A stretch of 64,000 nt of DNA from Hydractinia echinata (taxonomy: Eukaryota > Cnidaria > Hydrozoa > Anthoathecata > Hydractiniidae), in assembly GCA_030067915.1 (NCBI GenBank), contig JASGCC010000008.1, positions 62,001 through 126,000 on the forward strand, read 5' to 3'. Both the position numbers and the translations under genes were made by a program. The notes under the pieces were generated by a model. That model was not told the DNA's origin, ran no database searches, and was given only the letters and a program-made list of their open reading frames with translations. Of this stretch, positions 1 through 14,500 are shown piece after piece; positions within the stretch are counted from its first letter, which is position 1; each line of letters opens with the position of its first letter.

Positions 1-941
1 AAACTTTGCACAACAATAGTTGTACTATTCCAAAGTCTTCTAGATGGCTCATTGTGAGATAGTTTTTTCTCAGTTCTGATTATTATCTATTGTAATATTA
101 CTCCAATTTGTCTGTCGTTGACACGTAAAGTAGATGTGTTTTCCTCTGAAGTATATAGTCAAAAGATTTATGTCTTATTATTAATTTTTCTGATGTTATG
201 GCACGTCGTCAATTATTATTATTATAACTTTCAGGCCAAATAAATTAGAAACAGGGTGGCAGCGTTAGTTATCTTTTTCTGCACAGGTTACTAGGCACCA
301 CCTTAGGTTCTAAATTTGTTTCAAAATAGTTATGAAATTGTTTTCCAATCATATCCCATTTGTTTACCATTCGCTTCTTTGTATCATTTTTGAGCTTAAA
401 AAACAAAATAAATTCAATCATTTCAAATGTCCAAGCGTTCATTTCATGAAACAATCTGCAAACAATTTTAAAAAATGATAATACGCTCTTGAAACGATTA
501 TGATCGCTTCAATTCGTATAAAAAGTGAAACGATGGTGGAGACGGTCCTTTAGGCGCAGGCTTTTTCAGAAGAGGTATACATACACCCCCACATACATGC
601 AAATTAATTAAGGCATGTTTTTGATAGCACATACAAAATGCCAAACTTTAAAAGACAATAACCAATGTAGCACACCTAAAAATAATTATAATGTGCATTT
701 TGTTGCACGTGTGCCAAAATTTACCTGAAAAATCCTGTAGGCCAAATTGCTCAAATTCCCCAACTTAGTTAATTAACTCAATTCAGTACTGATAGCTTAA
801 TGACTTCATCAAAAAAGATATTTAAACCTCAATATCAAATGTCTAAAGAACATTATCCTATACATTTTTTTGATCAACTGGTTTTTTTTTAATTAGCATA
901 CTAGGGAGTTGATTTAGATTATTTGGGTAGATCCAAAACTT
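1..941. other. Unique left flank, no gene seen
   Basis: AT-rich sequence with no convincing exon. It is not repeated in front of the second duplication copy at 49970, so the duplication boundary lies at about 942. A stretch near 850-880 resembles the repeat unit found again at 18263-18540 (shared core CCTATACATTTTTTTGATCA). Confidence 0.6.
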
Positions 942-2578
942 AAACAATAATAACTTTTGTTGATGAAAATGTTCTTTGAGATGCCATTTGTGAAAATTTA
1001 TACCAGGGAAAAAATCACACAAAAAACAAGAATTGTTAAAACTTTTACGGAAGTTAAAAAAAACACAATCTTTCTCGCACAAAAATTTTTTTTATAAAAT
1101 ATTCATATATGAACTAGTCACTTTTCTCTCTTATCTCTACCATTAGCACCCACAAAATGTTTTGCAAGGAAACCAACCTATTGGCTGTGAAAATTTACCC
1201 CTGTGATTGCTCAATGACACGTAAATTAATTAGTATTGGTAATTGATTCTTACTTGGATCATGTATATGTCAAAGGCTTCACCAACGGCCAATATTCTAC
1301 TAGATACTATAAGATAGAAACATAAAATACAATATCAAAATGTATCAGTGATCCATGTGCGATTAGAAAAGCTCATACAAATTGACTTGCATGAGTAGTT
1401 GAAAGTTAAAACATGAACATTTTTCTGTCATTTTACAACAGCTGTAATTTTCAAATTGACAGAAAAAGATTGCGGCAAAATGTGCTAAATTATTTGTGTG
1501 TATTGCATGTCATCACGCACATATCCCCACCCGGCCCGCTATTCTCTTTTTTTTAAGAGCAAATTTTACCTAATTTACCATAAAGCAAAGACAATTAGTT
1601 GTTATACAGGCAACAAAGGGAATTTTTTTGGTCTGTCAACAATATAAAAATAGCATAAAGAAAATATAGGGATGTGTCCTGTTGAAAGAAAAAAGTTAAA
1701 ACTTTCAGAAAAAAAAAAAAAAAAATAATGATTGCATGAAGTGATAAAATTCCTTTAACCGAGTACACTGCACAGGGGATGCTATTTTGGCATGGGGAAC
1801 ACACAAAATTCAAGTTACAGCAATGTTCACGGCTAGAGCTTTCAAGTTATATACATAGCCGTCATGGTAAAGGAAGTTTAAGGTAAAATATCAGGATATG
1901 TTAAAAAAATTACAGACTGTTTTTTCATTGTGTTTTTATACATTTTTGGTTGTTTCGCATACCTTAGGAAATAAGAAAAAATGAATCATTAAACTTCACC
2001 AGATATATTATAATTTTAAAATTCCTTAAAAAGATTGTTGATATTGTTTGATATTGTTTGATATTATTTCGTTACTTGTTAATTTAATATTGCAGTTAAT
2101 TTTACCAATTTACTAAGGATAATCCAATTCTGATTTTGCTGCATAACGGTTTGTTAATTGTAATTTAATTGTTTTAGTTCTGCTTTCAAACTGACGACAC
2201 AAAAGTTTCATGGATTTTTTATGATTTAGGTGAAATAAACGCTAATTATGTAAATTGTTGACTATATAAAATAGATCACAAACTATGTTGTACAATTTAC
2301 AATTTAACTTCTGAATCCTAAATAAAATGTTATTCATATTGCAGTGTTTTTTAATCGAAAGATCTGGATGTATAAAAAACAAGTTGCTCAGAACATTTCA
2401 GGCTGCATGCAACAGTTTATTTCGTTTTTTTTTGCAAAATATACAAAGATCCATTTAAATCATTGTAGTTCAGTGTTATGAATATTAACTTAAGACATGT
2501 CACAAATAGAGATGTCTTACTTCTTTGCCTCACAAAGCTTTCTTATTAAAATATGATTCATCCTGAAACTTTCTTTAG
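942..2578. other. PPP4R1 upstream/first-intron sequence, no exon found
   Basis: Lies inside the duplication and ends at the polypyrimidine tract and AG acceptor of the first recognised PPP4R1 exon (2578/2579). The missing N-terminal exon could be here or upstream of the window, but no ATG-containing exon with a matching phase was convincing. It contains a poly-A run at about 1708-1725. Confidence 0.5.
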
Positions 2579-5500
2579 ACTACAGCAAGTATTACGAATC
2601 ATCTATGTTAGACCAGACCAATCCAGATGACTTACTTACACCATTGGAGAAGTTACACAAATACTGTACAAGTGAAAATATATTTACCAGGTAAGCAAGT
2701 GTCTTCAGTTTTGACTTTTGGAAGATAATAGATTGTGAAACTCATATTTTTAATATGCTGTTTGTGATTATTAAAATATTATGTTTATTTGCTTGGATAA
2801 GAAATTTGGAAGTTTTATGTTTTAAGCAAATTCTTTGGCAATTATTTGTTTTAAAATTACAACGACTTAAAACAAGACAGATTATGTGTGTAAACAGAAA
2901 TATTAATTTTGTGCCAAAGTTTTGCGTGTCACTCAAAATTAGGTGTTGATAAATTTTTGCATGCTTAGAAGGTTGTTGAGATGTAAAAAAAGTGGCATGA
3001 TATCTTGATAATTAGCTCAGTTTTGCTTTATCGTTGCTACTTTTTTGTGTACCTAACAAGGTCACATGTTATGTTTCACATGCACTGCATACGTAGATGA
3101 TTACGTTGGCAAAGTGTTATGAAATTATTGGAATATTTCACTGCTACTTTAACAAGCATGCATACAGCACTTAGAATAACTTTCATTTTTACTTGTGAAT
3201 GAAATAAAACACACAGGAATATGTTTGCAACGTATTGTTTTGTTTACTAAGTGGTTTATTAAATATGTGTTTTAATTTACCAGTGGACTGTGTGTTGTTT
3301 GTTCATGTAGATGCATTGTGCTGTTCAAAAGTTGCAACTCTTTGGAGCTGGGTGCCAGTAGAAAAACACCTTGTTGAATTTCTTGTTTTCATTTCATAGG
3401 TTTTAAGTGTGCCTGTATTTTACTTCGGATTTTTGGTACTTATTTCTTCAGTGTAATATGTTACTGATGCAAGCAAAGTTATTTTTTTGAAATTTTTGTA
3501 ATATCATATCATCTGATTATTTGGATTGTATGACAGACATTTCACTGGAGTAGTCTCTGACATAGCAGTGTAAAAAATCCCAAGTTGGCTGGGAAATTAA
3601 TTACCTAAGTTTTAAACCATGGAGATTGCTATGGAACAATGTGTTTTTCATGACAAGCCATGCTTTTGTTTGTGGTAATATACATGAGCAACATAGTTTG
3701 TTAGGGATACTGTAAGGGAAAATGAGCATGAATTTCAAATCACAATATTTTTTTATATCTATATTCTTTATATTCTTTATATTAATTTTTATATATTAAA
3801 ATGTATAAAAATGGAAAATACAGGAATTTTTACTTAGTTTCCGTCTGTTTTGTTATTAGGGATTAGCATCAGGGACAAGTAAAATAATTATAATTTAGAA
3901 GTTAATACTTTTAAATGTTTTTAAGTAATTCTTCAGATATGCAATCTCGATTTTTCTTTGATTTTCTATTTGTGCAGGTGTGCATGCTATTGACTTGCAT
4001 AGAAATTGTTTAATATTACCACTGCTTTTTAATTGGAAGTAAGTTTGCGAGTATGTGTGTACCCTTATAAAGAAAGAAAACTGAAAAGGATCTGTGGGGT
4101 GTTATTTTTGTATTCAAATTTTGATGGACCATGTATTTGTTGATATTGATCAGTTTTCAAACAAATACGGAATATTTAAAGAGCTATTGATTCCAAATTA
4201 TCTTCGAGTTGTGCATACTTGAATTTTCTTTTTTTGTGTGTTCATGTTTTCTTGATAAAGCTAGTAAATTGACTATCATGAATTATTCATGAAGCTGTGG
4301 GTGTTTTCTTATCTTGTTTTTTATCTCTCTTCCTTTGGTAATCAATTCATGTGATGTCTTCATTATGCGTCTAAAATTTAAGGTTTTCAAAATATAAGAT
4401 TACATGTTGGAGTTCTATCTGCAGCTTTTCTGCTACTTATAAAATGCTTATTAAAGGCTCTGTTGTAATGGAACATGGTTTGATAGGTGTGGATGTGTGA
4501 CCCTGATATTCTCATGTTGCTACTGAACACATTTTTTACACCATTTTAATTAGAAAAAAGAAGCTGTTAGACATTAGAATTATTAAAAGAGTTTTCGATT
4601 AATGTTTTTATTTGCAGTATTTTAAGTAAATGTTAGGTTATATACATTTAATGTATTTAGTGTGCTTTTCAGTACAATATAAATTTCATACATTCTGTGT
4701 TAGAAATAAGTGTATGTTAACACCTTTTACTTTAAAATTACAAAATCTGGAGGCTTAGTTTTTTCTGGTATACTTTTAGTTTTGTAATAGCTGGACGTGC
4801 ACTGATATTAACCCTATTTGTGTTTGGAGTCACCTCTCTGTGGGTTTCTAACTTTTGACATGCTTATAATTATGATATTTTGTGAGTATTAGTATAACTC
4901 TTTTAAAACCTTTGGCAGGGATTTTATGCCTCCTTATTCGTTGTTTTGAATGAAAAATACTACAAATTGAATTGTTGACATTAATAAGAGGAAAGTTATC
5001 ACAAAATTTGACACTCCAAATCTCCTGCTTTCAGTAATTTTGGACAGAAAAAAAACAACTTATAAAGCCTGATTTGTGATTTACAATAAAAGTACAATTT
5101 CTGAAACTGATACATCACAAATCAAGTCTGCTCTTTATTCACCTAAATCCGGAAGTCAATAACAAATTTGCAATACAAAAGGTGTGAGTAACAACAACAA
5201 ATAAGCAAGGATATTGTTGCAGTAGAAATCATGCTGCTAAAATTTTGTTTTATTAATAAAAGTGAGAAAGGTTTTTGTGTTTGGTTTGTATTTTATGATA
5301 TAAGATGTGTTGGTTGTGAAGGTATCAATAGTTTATGAAACAAATTTCATCACAAGCATGTTTCTTATACACCAACATGGCAGTTGGTTTGACAAGTCAT
5401 TCATTATTTGTAAAAGATTTGTCAAGACACTTATTAGAGATCAACCACAGGTATTGTATATCTCTTATGGTTTAATAAAACAGATTGTAGTAGATAATGC

Positions 5501-8500
5501 GTTACAATTTTAGAAAATTTATGAAGAAAGTCTATACTGTAGCTCTGCTAGTATTAATATTTATCTATTTCATTTTTTAAGGCAAATGGTAGCTCGAAGT
5601 ATTGTTGAAACAGTACAATCCATATCAAATGAGCAAGAATGCTTGTCATTATTAGATATCATTAATAAACTCTCCGATGATATTGGTAAGCAAATTTCAT
5701 CTTTAAAATAAATGGCGCCCACTTGTTGGGTTACTATACAACCTCATTTTCAATCCTTGTTCTCAATTTTGTGCAAAGTAGACAAGTAACAGAATCAGAA
5801 GTGCTTTGAATGGGGCTGTTTACTTCTGAGTGTGCTTATTTAGTTGATTCTTTCTTTAAAACCTAGTAAACAAGTAGGTTTGAAGAGACTAATTATGCTG
5901 CCTCACTCATCTCTAACCAGCAGTTAGCACACTTCTTGCTAGACAAACTGCATACTAGCTATTCTTTGTTGGTACTTGCTTTAACTGTTTTTTATTGCAC
6001 TATAGAGCCTTCAGTACGCTGTGAGCTAATGGAGCAGTTACCACCATGTTGTATGATGATCATGGATATGAGGCTAGTTCCTGATGCCATATCTTCATTT
6101 ATTCTACCAGTGATGGTAAAGTACTTGACAGATCCTAATAATCAGGTACAGGGACATGTTTTTTCAAATTTGAAGACCACAGATTGATTGCTGTCTGCGG
6201 GATATTATTTTTATGTTAGTAGTTAATTGGGCTGTGGAAAAATCCCCTGTGATTAAAAGAGGCAAACATTTGAAGAAATAAATGTTGATGACGTCAGGAA
6301 TAACCTGACAATATACAAAAAACTTTACTCAGAAATTTAATTACCTCTTCTATTACTCCCTATTGTTACCATGTTAATATAGGTGATAATTATCATAGGT
6401 CATAAGTCACATAAAAAACATCCACTTAGGGAAATAAGAATGGAAAAAATATAAAAATACTGATGATGTCTAGATCCATCTGCATAAACAAATATTTTGT
6501 AGAAATTTGTATAGCAATTGCTTTTATTTTGTGGAGCTTAAAACCTTGATTAAGAAAATGTATAAGATCTTTTGCTTTTTACGATAGGCTTAGGTTGATT
6601 ATGAAAATGTATAAGATCTTGTGCTTTTTACGATAGGCTTAGGAGCTATTGAGGTCAATCTATTTTATTTTGTTGACTCCAAAATGATATATCTCATTTA
6701 CTAAGATTAAGTCTACTTTGTCTGTTACAGACACACGGACTGAGTTACTGTAGTGCTATATAGGACTAGTCGTTTGCATGTGGATAAAAGTATTGAGTCA
6801 CCCGTCCTTTATTTACGCATTTAGTGTGTCTCACTACTTGCGGTACCATTTTGACACACAAACAGACAGACAATGGCTATTATTATAGAGATGTTTTCTT
6901 CTTATGTTTTGTAGGTTCGAAAGTTGAGTCAGAATGCTCTCCTTCAGCTTATGGATCAAGATTTAATACATCGAGATGAAGTTGAAAGTCAGATTTGTCC
7001 TGTTTTGTTGCAATTGACCGAGCCTGACAGTGGTGACGATTTGAGAACAGAAGCTGTTGCTGTATGTTCTTTATTTTGGAAACATTTCAAATACACTTTT
7101 TGTTGCCGTCAATTCTATTATACTGATTTGCATACACATCTAATACTAATAGTGTAATAGATAGCATCAAAATTTCCCAGATTTTATCTTAAAAATAATA
7201 GTACTAATGATTGGTTGACAACATCACACATGCCGACCTGCCTGCCAAAATCAATTACCTAAAGTATTATTAACCATTATTTTTAGCTGATGACCAAAAT
7301 AACACCGCTGATAGGAGGGGATGTGACTGAAGAATTGTTTTTGAAACGTTTCGGTGATCTATGTGCCGATCCTTTGTTCCACGTGCGAAAAGTAAGTGTA
7401 TTTTGCTAATTATATAATGGTTGTATATTCGTATATTTGCTTCATTGAGAAACGCTTTTTTCTAGGTTTGTGCGTCCAATTTTGGGGACATGTCTTCTGT
7501 TTTAAAACAAGAAACCACAGAGAACAATTTAGTAAGAACATGTTTTATAACATTTAAAAATGTATTTTTTTGTGGTCAGAGCGAATGCTTAGTAGTGTAT
7601 TGATTTTTAAAAACTGGTGTCTGCAGCAACTACCAAGAAAAATTCAATTCAATTTCAGCCTTTTTAATTGACGTAAGCACTCTGCAATTGACGTAAGCAC
7701 TCGGCAATTGTCGTAAGCACTCGGAAATTGTCGTAAGCACTCCGAAATTGACGTAAGCACTCGGAAATTGTCGTAAGCACTCGGAAATTGTCGTAAGCAC
7801 TCCGAAATTGTCGTAAGCACTCGGCAATTGTCGTAAGCACTCGGCAATTGTCGTTATGAATGCTGATGAAAAAGTTGCGATGTTTTGTGGAAAATATGAT
7901 GATATTATGGTCATGTTGATTATAAGTCGAGCCACAGGGTTCAATTCTGCAAAACGTCAATAAGCATTTCAGAATTATGCTGAGGCTGGTCAATTGGATT
8001 TTTTCACCATAGGTCTGCGTCTGAAATTAAAATCACCTTTGTTTGCAGCAGTCACTGTGACATTCACTACCCTTTTTCATATTGTAAAAGTTTTTAGAGG
8101 TGTTTAAACAAAAAAGGAACAAGTTCTACTGTAGAATTATCTAGGAATCTTTCCAAAAAGTAAAAACTCACAGGGTGCAGATAAAAAAATATTTTATAAA
8201 AGGATGTGCATACATTCGTGAGAGTTCTAGCTATTTTCACTAATCAGCTCTTTCTTGAGACTACCAACTCTGATTGGCAGTCACAATCCAGCATGTGTAT
8301 TCTGTGTGTGTATACTGTGATTGAATATTTTTGTATGTTATTTGTACTCAATACTTATTATAGCTTCCCTTGTTTGGACGTCTATGTGAAGATGGTGTTT
8401 GGGGAGTTAGAAAGGTAAAAGATTGGCCATTTTTCGTCGTGTTTGGTGCATCAAATCTGTTTGTGTTTTTTTCCTAATTTATTTACACCACACCTCCAAT

Positions 8501-11500
8501 GTTGTCACCCATCCAATTTTCTTATAGGCATGCGCGGAAACATTTATGGCTGTTTCGGGGACATGTTCGAGAGAAGTGAAATATGAAAAGTTATCTCCGC
8601 TCTTTGTTGGTTTGCTTTGTGATAAATCGAGATGGGTAAGTAACCTCTAACCAGATAGCTAGTTGCATTTTTAACTTGTACCTTATTCAGATACCTTCCA
8701 TCAATAAATACTTTCGCGAAATTACTAAATCAATATTTTCTGTATAAACTTATTAGATAAGATAGGAATGGAAAGATATGCGCACGAATGTGAGGAGATT
8801 ATTCTCCTTAATTATCCTTATCAATTACATTCACAATATTACACTTTGGAATTTTAAATTATTTTTAAATGTCTGTACATTTTACCACTATTGTCTTTCA
8901 CTTGCTAACAGTATTTGTATCGTCGGTCATTTTTCTCTTTTCTCATTCGCGAAAATTAATTCTTGCAAAAAAATTGTAAAGACCTGCAATCATGGACAAA
9001 ATATAATGAAACGAGACAGCTAATTTTGAAGTTCGCTGCCACAAGTGATTACATAGGCTGCTTCTATGTTAGAGTCGCGCGTTTTTTTACTTGTCAAAGT
9101 TCACTTGTTAATGCTCACAGCGGACTTGCAATCTTAGGTTATTTGATTGAATCCATACTCTTGAAACGTGCTAATTGTTGCTGGCGTCAGCACAACCTTT
9201 CCCCCCAAATTTTTGTTTCTTTGTGAACCTGCTGTTTTGCGTAAACTTCTTGCAAAACGAAGAAAACATTTTTAAAAAAATTTAAAGAATTTGTTTCCGA
9301 GAGAATTTCTTCCTGCGGTAACAGGCGCCTCTAACAAGACGCTCAAAATTACGCCGTCGGTCATGAGATCGTCCAAAGCTAAAATACTTATATTTAAATT
9401 CCTAAACAGCAATTTTTATGTTGGTATGACTTGATCCTAATATTTTTCATTATCCATTCTCTGTCAAGGTACAAATGGCGGCGTATCAAGCTCTGGGTCA
9501 ATTCATAGCTACATTTGCTGATCCCAGGCGAACTGGTTTTGAAGTCAACGAGGAGGGAAATTTAGTGAAATGTGCATTGGATACCACGTTAATATTGGAG
9601 CGAGATGAAACACAAGTTGATCCTCGTACAAGGTAGGATTACCTATTTATTTGCCCGTTGTAACGCCCCCCCCCCCCAAGTGGCGTAAAGTTTCGTCAGG
9701 TAAATAAGCAGGCGAAATGGTAACAGAAAAATGAACGCTCCTTCAACTTTTTTTTTTCTGTCTGTAGGGGTGAAACATCAGACACGACTGCTTCATCTTC
9801 GATCGAAGAAAGGCTGACAAATTCTTTACGAAACAAAGAAGAAGGCAAAAGCGATCCGTCAAATAATTTTAATTCTTTCGAATATTGGAGAACCCCTCTG
9901 CCAAACCTCGACGAAAGTAACTCACTTGAAACCAATACGATGGAGAGTAATGTAAAAAATAGTGACTTGAATTTAAAAATTAATGTAGAAATAGACTCAG
10001 GTTTAACTAAACAAGAATCAGATAGTTCGTCGTCGTCAACAAAAGAAGTGGACAATTTAAATGAAGAAAACGCGCCCTTGGACGATACTAGTATAACACA
10101 GGAGGATGAAGGGTCGTCAGTAGTTAAAGTAGTCGTAGAAAGTTACCATGGAAACGACGATGATGACGACAGTGATAATAGCGACGATTCTGTAAAAGAT
10201 AAAGAAGACGACAGATCTGTGTCGCCTCACTCGTCAGGGCGGCATCGCGATGATCAAGATTTCGACTTGTTTAATGTAAATCCTGCTTCTGATGACTGTC
10301 ACTCAGACGATGAGGATCATCTACACACTAGCTCGAATTACACTAGTTCATTGGTGGATGAAGAATCTTTACGCAGTCAGGTAACCAATTCTTACCTTTT
10401 TAAAGCCAAGCCCAGTTATCTGTTGACAGGAAAGTGTATCAATAAATTTCAATGTTTAAAATCTCGTGTTTGTTCTTCATCATACAGAAAATTGTCCCGC
10501 CTGCACTGTTGGAACATTACATCTCAATGACAGAACCTAATAAAACTCAAACGATAGACGGGGAGTTACCAAGACACTGCGCATTCACTTTACCCGGGGT
10601 CGTATTAGCCTTGGGTCGCGATAATTGGCATTTAATTAAAGAAACGTACGACGTCCTCTCTTCAGATATGCAGGTGAGTACTTTTGTTGTTGTGTTGCCT
10701 TCTTCATAGTTTGTCGTTAAAAAGGACGATATTAACGAAAGCGTACTATTATGTGCCCCGTTACATGTGGTGTGAACACACCAAACGCATGATTCGTATT
10801 TGCATCGCGTGACAGAACTAGCAGCAACAAAAATAATTGTTTTGACATATATGTTACGTTTTGGTATTATTATTATTATTATTATTAAAACATATTTATA
10901 CAGGGTAAAAACCTTTCAACGTATATATACATTGCTATCAATAGGCGCCCTGTTAAACAAAAGATATTAGGATAAGTAAAAAAAAAAAAGGTAAAAACAT
11001 ATCTAAATATGTATAATAAAGTATGTTCGCTATATGAGAGTGTAGGGAGGACACACAGTCGGAGAGAGTATGACGCATGTGGTTAAAACTAAAAACATTA
11101 AACACTAAGGGTCGAGAAAATGAAGAATGGTGAGACACGTGCAAAGCTGTGGCGGGAAGAGAAGTTAAGGTTCGAGACAAGGGTACATATAAACTAAAAA
11201 ATGTCTTTGCAGCAGTGTTTGAAGCGAACTAACGAAGTTTCGTCTCGAACACTCTTGCTTAGGTTATTATAAATATATGCCCCTTGATATTTAAATGACC
11301 TCCGACCAGATTCGGTGCGGACCTTAGGCAATATAATGAGAGAATTATTTCCCCTAGTTATTTTACAATGGTGTAATCGTGTAAAATATTCTCGAAAATT
11401 TTCAGGATTAAGCCCATTCAAACATTTAAAAACGTCTACTGCACAACGTAATTTCATTTCGTTTTTCACGGATCTCCAGGGGTAGGATTTACGCCCATAG

Positions 11501-14500
11501 ACAATACAATTCGCTCGATCCTGAAGGTGTTGTAGTCTTTGGTGGTCTTTGTAGACAAACAAGTTGGAGCAATAAAACATAATTGGAGAAACAGTAGCTT
11601 TGAAAACAGATTCAGCAACGAACGGACTCATGTATTGGCGTACTTTTGTCAGAAGGCTTAATCTAGCAGAAGCTTTTTTGTACATTGCATCAAGGTGATC
11701 GATATAATTGAGTGATTGGTCCAGGGTTACTCCAAGGTATTTGTATGTGGTTGTGCGGTTGAGAGTGATTCCCTTTGTTTCAACTTTCACCGGATCTAAG
11801 TTCTTCAGTTTCCGTGCTGTACCAAAGATCATGTACTCAGTTTTCCCTTTTTTAAAATTGACGATAAGATTGTTCATGTAAAACCATTTTGATAAGTTAT
11901 CAAGATCTTTATTGAGCTCAGCAACAACAGTATCGAGGTTTGCGTGCGATGTATATATCACTGTATCGTCAGCATACATTAATATTTTACAGTCACTCAA
12001 AGCAGAACTAATATCATTCATCAATATTACAAATAGTAGTGGCCCCAGCACGGAACCTTGGGGAACACCACACAAAACTGATTCCATTGGCGATTTAGTG
12101 TTGTCCAATACAACAAATTGTTTTCTATTGAAGAGGTAGCTTTCGAACCACGACAGCTCTCGACCAGCTATTCCATAACATTTTAATTTTGATATGATGC
12201 AACCATGGTCTACGGTGTCAAAAGCTTTGCTCAGATCTATATAAGCAGCGCCTGTCAGTATACTATTATCAATACCACGCCTAATATGGTCGGTAAGTAT
12301 GGTCACTGCATGTTGAGTAGAACGGTTTTTTCTGAAACCAAACTGAGATGAATTGAGAAATTGATTCGCCTCTAGATAAGAATAAACTTGTTCATGGACT
12401 ATAAGTTCTATAAATGACTATATGACTATATGACTATATGACTATAAATGGACTTAAGTATATATGTTTCGTTTTGATATATATCTTTCGTTTTAATATG
12501 TATGTTTCGTTTTGATATATATCTTTCGTTTTAATATGTATGTTTCGTTTTGATATATATATTTTGTAATGACATATGTTTCGTTTTGATATATATATTT
12601 TGTAATGACATATGTTTCGTTTTGATATATATATTTTGTAATGACATATGTTTCGTTTTGATATATATATTTTGTAATGACATATATGTTTCATTTTGAT
12701 ATATATGTTTCGTATTGACACATATATGTTTTGTCTTGACTTATTTCTTTCTATTTTAGTGGAAAGTTCGCCGGACGTTAGCATTCTCCATTCACGACCT
12801 GGCGTTGATCCTCGGACAAGATATATGCGTTGCTGATTTAGTTCCGATATTTAACGGGTTTTTAAAAGATTTGGACGAGGTTAGCTTATATATTACAACC
12901 TTGATTATTAGAGTTTCTTTGTTTTTGATCTCCACAGAACTCTTTTCTCCTACATTTTTTTCTCGGCATTTCTGTGACACATGTTCACTAATGTAGTTAT
13001 CGAGGTAAGGTTCCACGTGCTTGCGCAAGTTGCCATTGGTCTAGTCCTTCCAGTCTCAATGGACTACAACGTCCCAAGTCGTTTGCCTTTGTGCCATGGC
13101 CTTATAACACCATCAACTACGTGCACAGTCTTCTAAAGGCTGTAATATGGCCTTTTGCGGCCTAATAAAGGCCTTACACGTAAATCATGGGAATTTTAGT
13201 ACAATTTCGAGATGATTAAACCCACTTTGAGTTATTTTTTCTTCACCTGTTTTATTTTTGTTAAAACATTTAACAGTTATAAACTAAACTAGTCGTTAGC
13301 TCGTGGAAAATTCACGGGAGTTTACTTGTCACACCAAAGTCGATAAAACTATATCGCATTTGTTATTTGTTGCATCAAAATTTCGTGTGTATTTAACACC
13401 GTTACAAACAGACAGACGGACAACGGCTATTATTATAGAGATATTTTTTGCTTTTGATTTTACTGTGATCCTGGATTATTTGATGAATTCAGAGAATTTG
13501 AGTCACACATACTAAAACTTAAAATCCCACTATGTTGTGTTTTAGGTTCGTGTGGGTGTACTGAAGCATTTATACGATTTCATTAACATCCTTCCTGTCG
13601 ACCTACAAAAGGACTATCTACACGTGTTTATCGAATTTCAACGTACTGACAATATGAGGAATTGGAGGTTCCGTCAGGACCTTGCGCAGTAAGTTTATGT
13701 CAAACCAGATTTCATTCCGTCTGCAATTTCTATTCCATAAAAATCTCCGCAGAGCTACTATGCTCAAGAAACCCTGGAGACCATTTTAATTTTAGCGTAG
13801 TATGTTGAAGGCGAAATTACGCGGTATATTTTAAAACTCGAGAATTATGTAGAACCCAGGCTCCAGATTCCAAAATTAATTTCAAGCAATTTTACTGTTC
13901 CTATAAAATTTTGCTTTACTTTATTTTTAAACCCAATGTCGACATTTTTTGGCTCAAACGCGCAAAGGAACAGAGGTTTGTTTCATATAGAGAAAGTTCG
14001 ATATGGCGAAATGACAAGGAAAACTGCAGCGGAGGGGTGGGGGAGGGGGGAAATATAACTACGGGATAGGGAGATAAAGGATACTTCCTGTGAAGAAAAA
14101 TGGGCAAGAAAGCAAAATATTTTTTCGAAATAATTAGAGACCTGTTTTTGACACTTTGCAGAAGTGTACTATGTGAATATTACCGGCTCTCCTCCTTTTT
14201 GTTTTTTAGTCAACTGATGAGTTTAGTTCACTTATACGACGTAGGAGAAGTGGCGGAGTTCATTTGTCCTGTTTCGTTAGATCTTGTATGCGACAAAGTT
14301 GCTGAAGTTCGGGAGTATTCGTTTCACTTGGTAAGACACGTTTTTGTTTTACTTGCAACACATACCAAACCTGTTGAGGGTGTTGGCGTTACGGGGGCGT
14401 TGGCGTTATATAGACATGGGCGTTATGAGGGCGTCGAGCATGAAACTGCTAGAATTCATCCACAATTGTGAGAGCGTATGGGAACGTCTGTAAAAACTTC

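Noticed and set aside
7666..7858. CRISPR-like array (regular 20-bp units)
   Set aside because: There are no spacers: units are contiguous, in an animal intron, so it is a minisatellite.
7630..7993. Three overlapping minus-strand open frames with repeating SECLRQFPSAYDN-type peptides
   Set aside because: They are translations of a 20-bp minisatellite in an intron; the unit is not a multiple of three and all three frames stay open for the same reason.
9696..10055. Minus-strand frame of 119 codons, present in both duplication copies
   Set aside because: Antisense shadow of the long low-complexity PPP4R1 exon 9768-10380.
12434..12784. Minus-strand frame with repeating ICHYKIYISKRN peptide
   Set aside because: A 36-bp minisatellite keeps the frame open. 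No family match, and it overlaps a PPP4R1 exon on the other strand.
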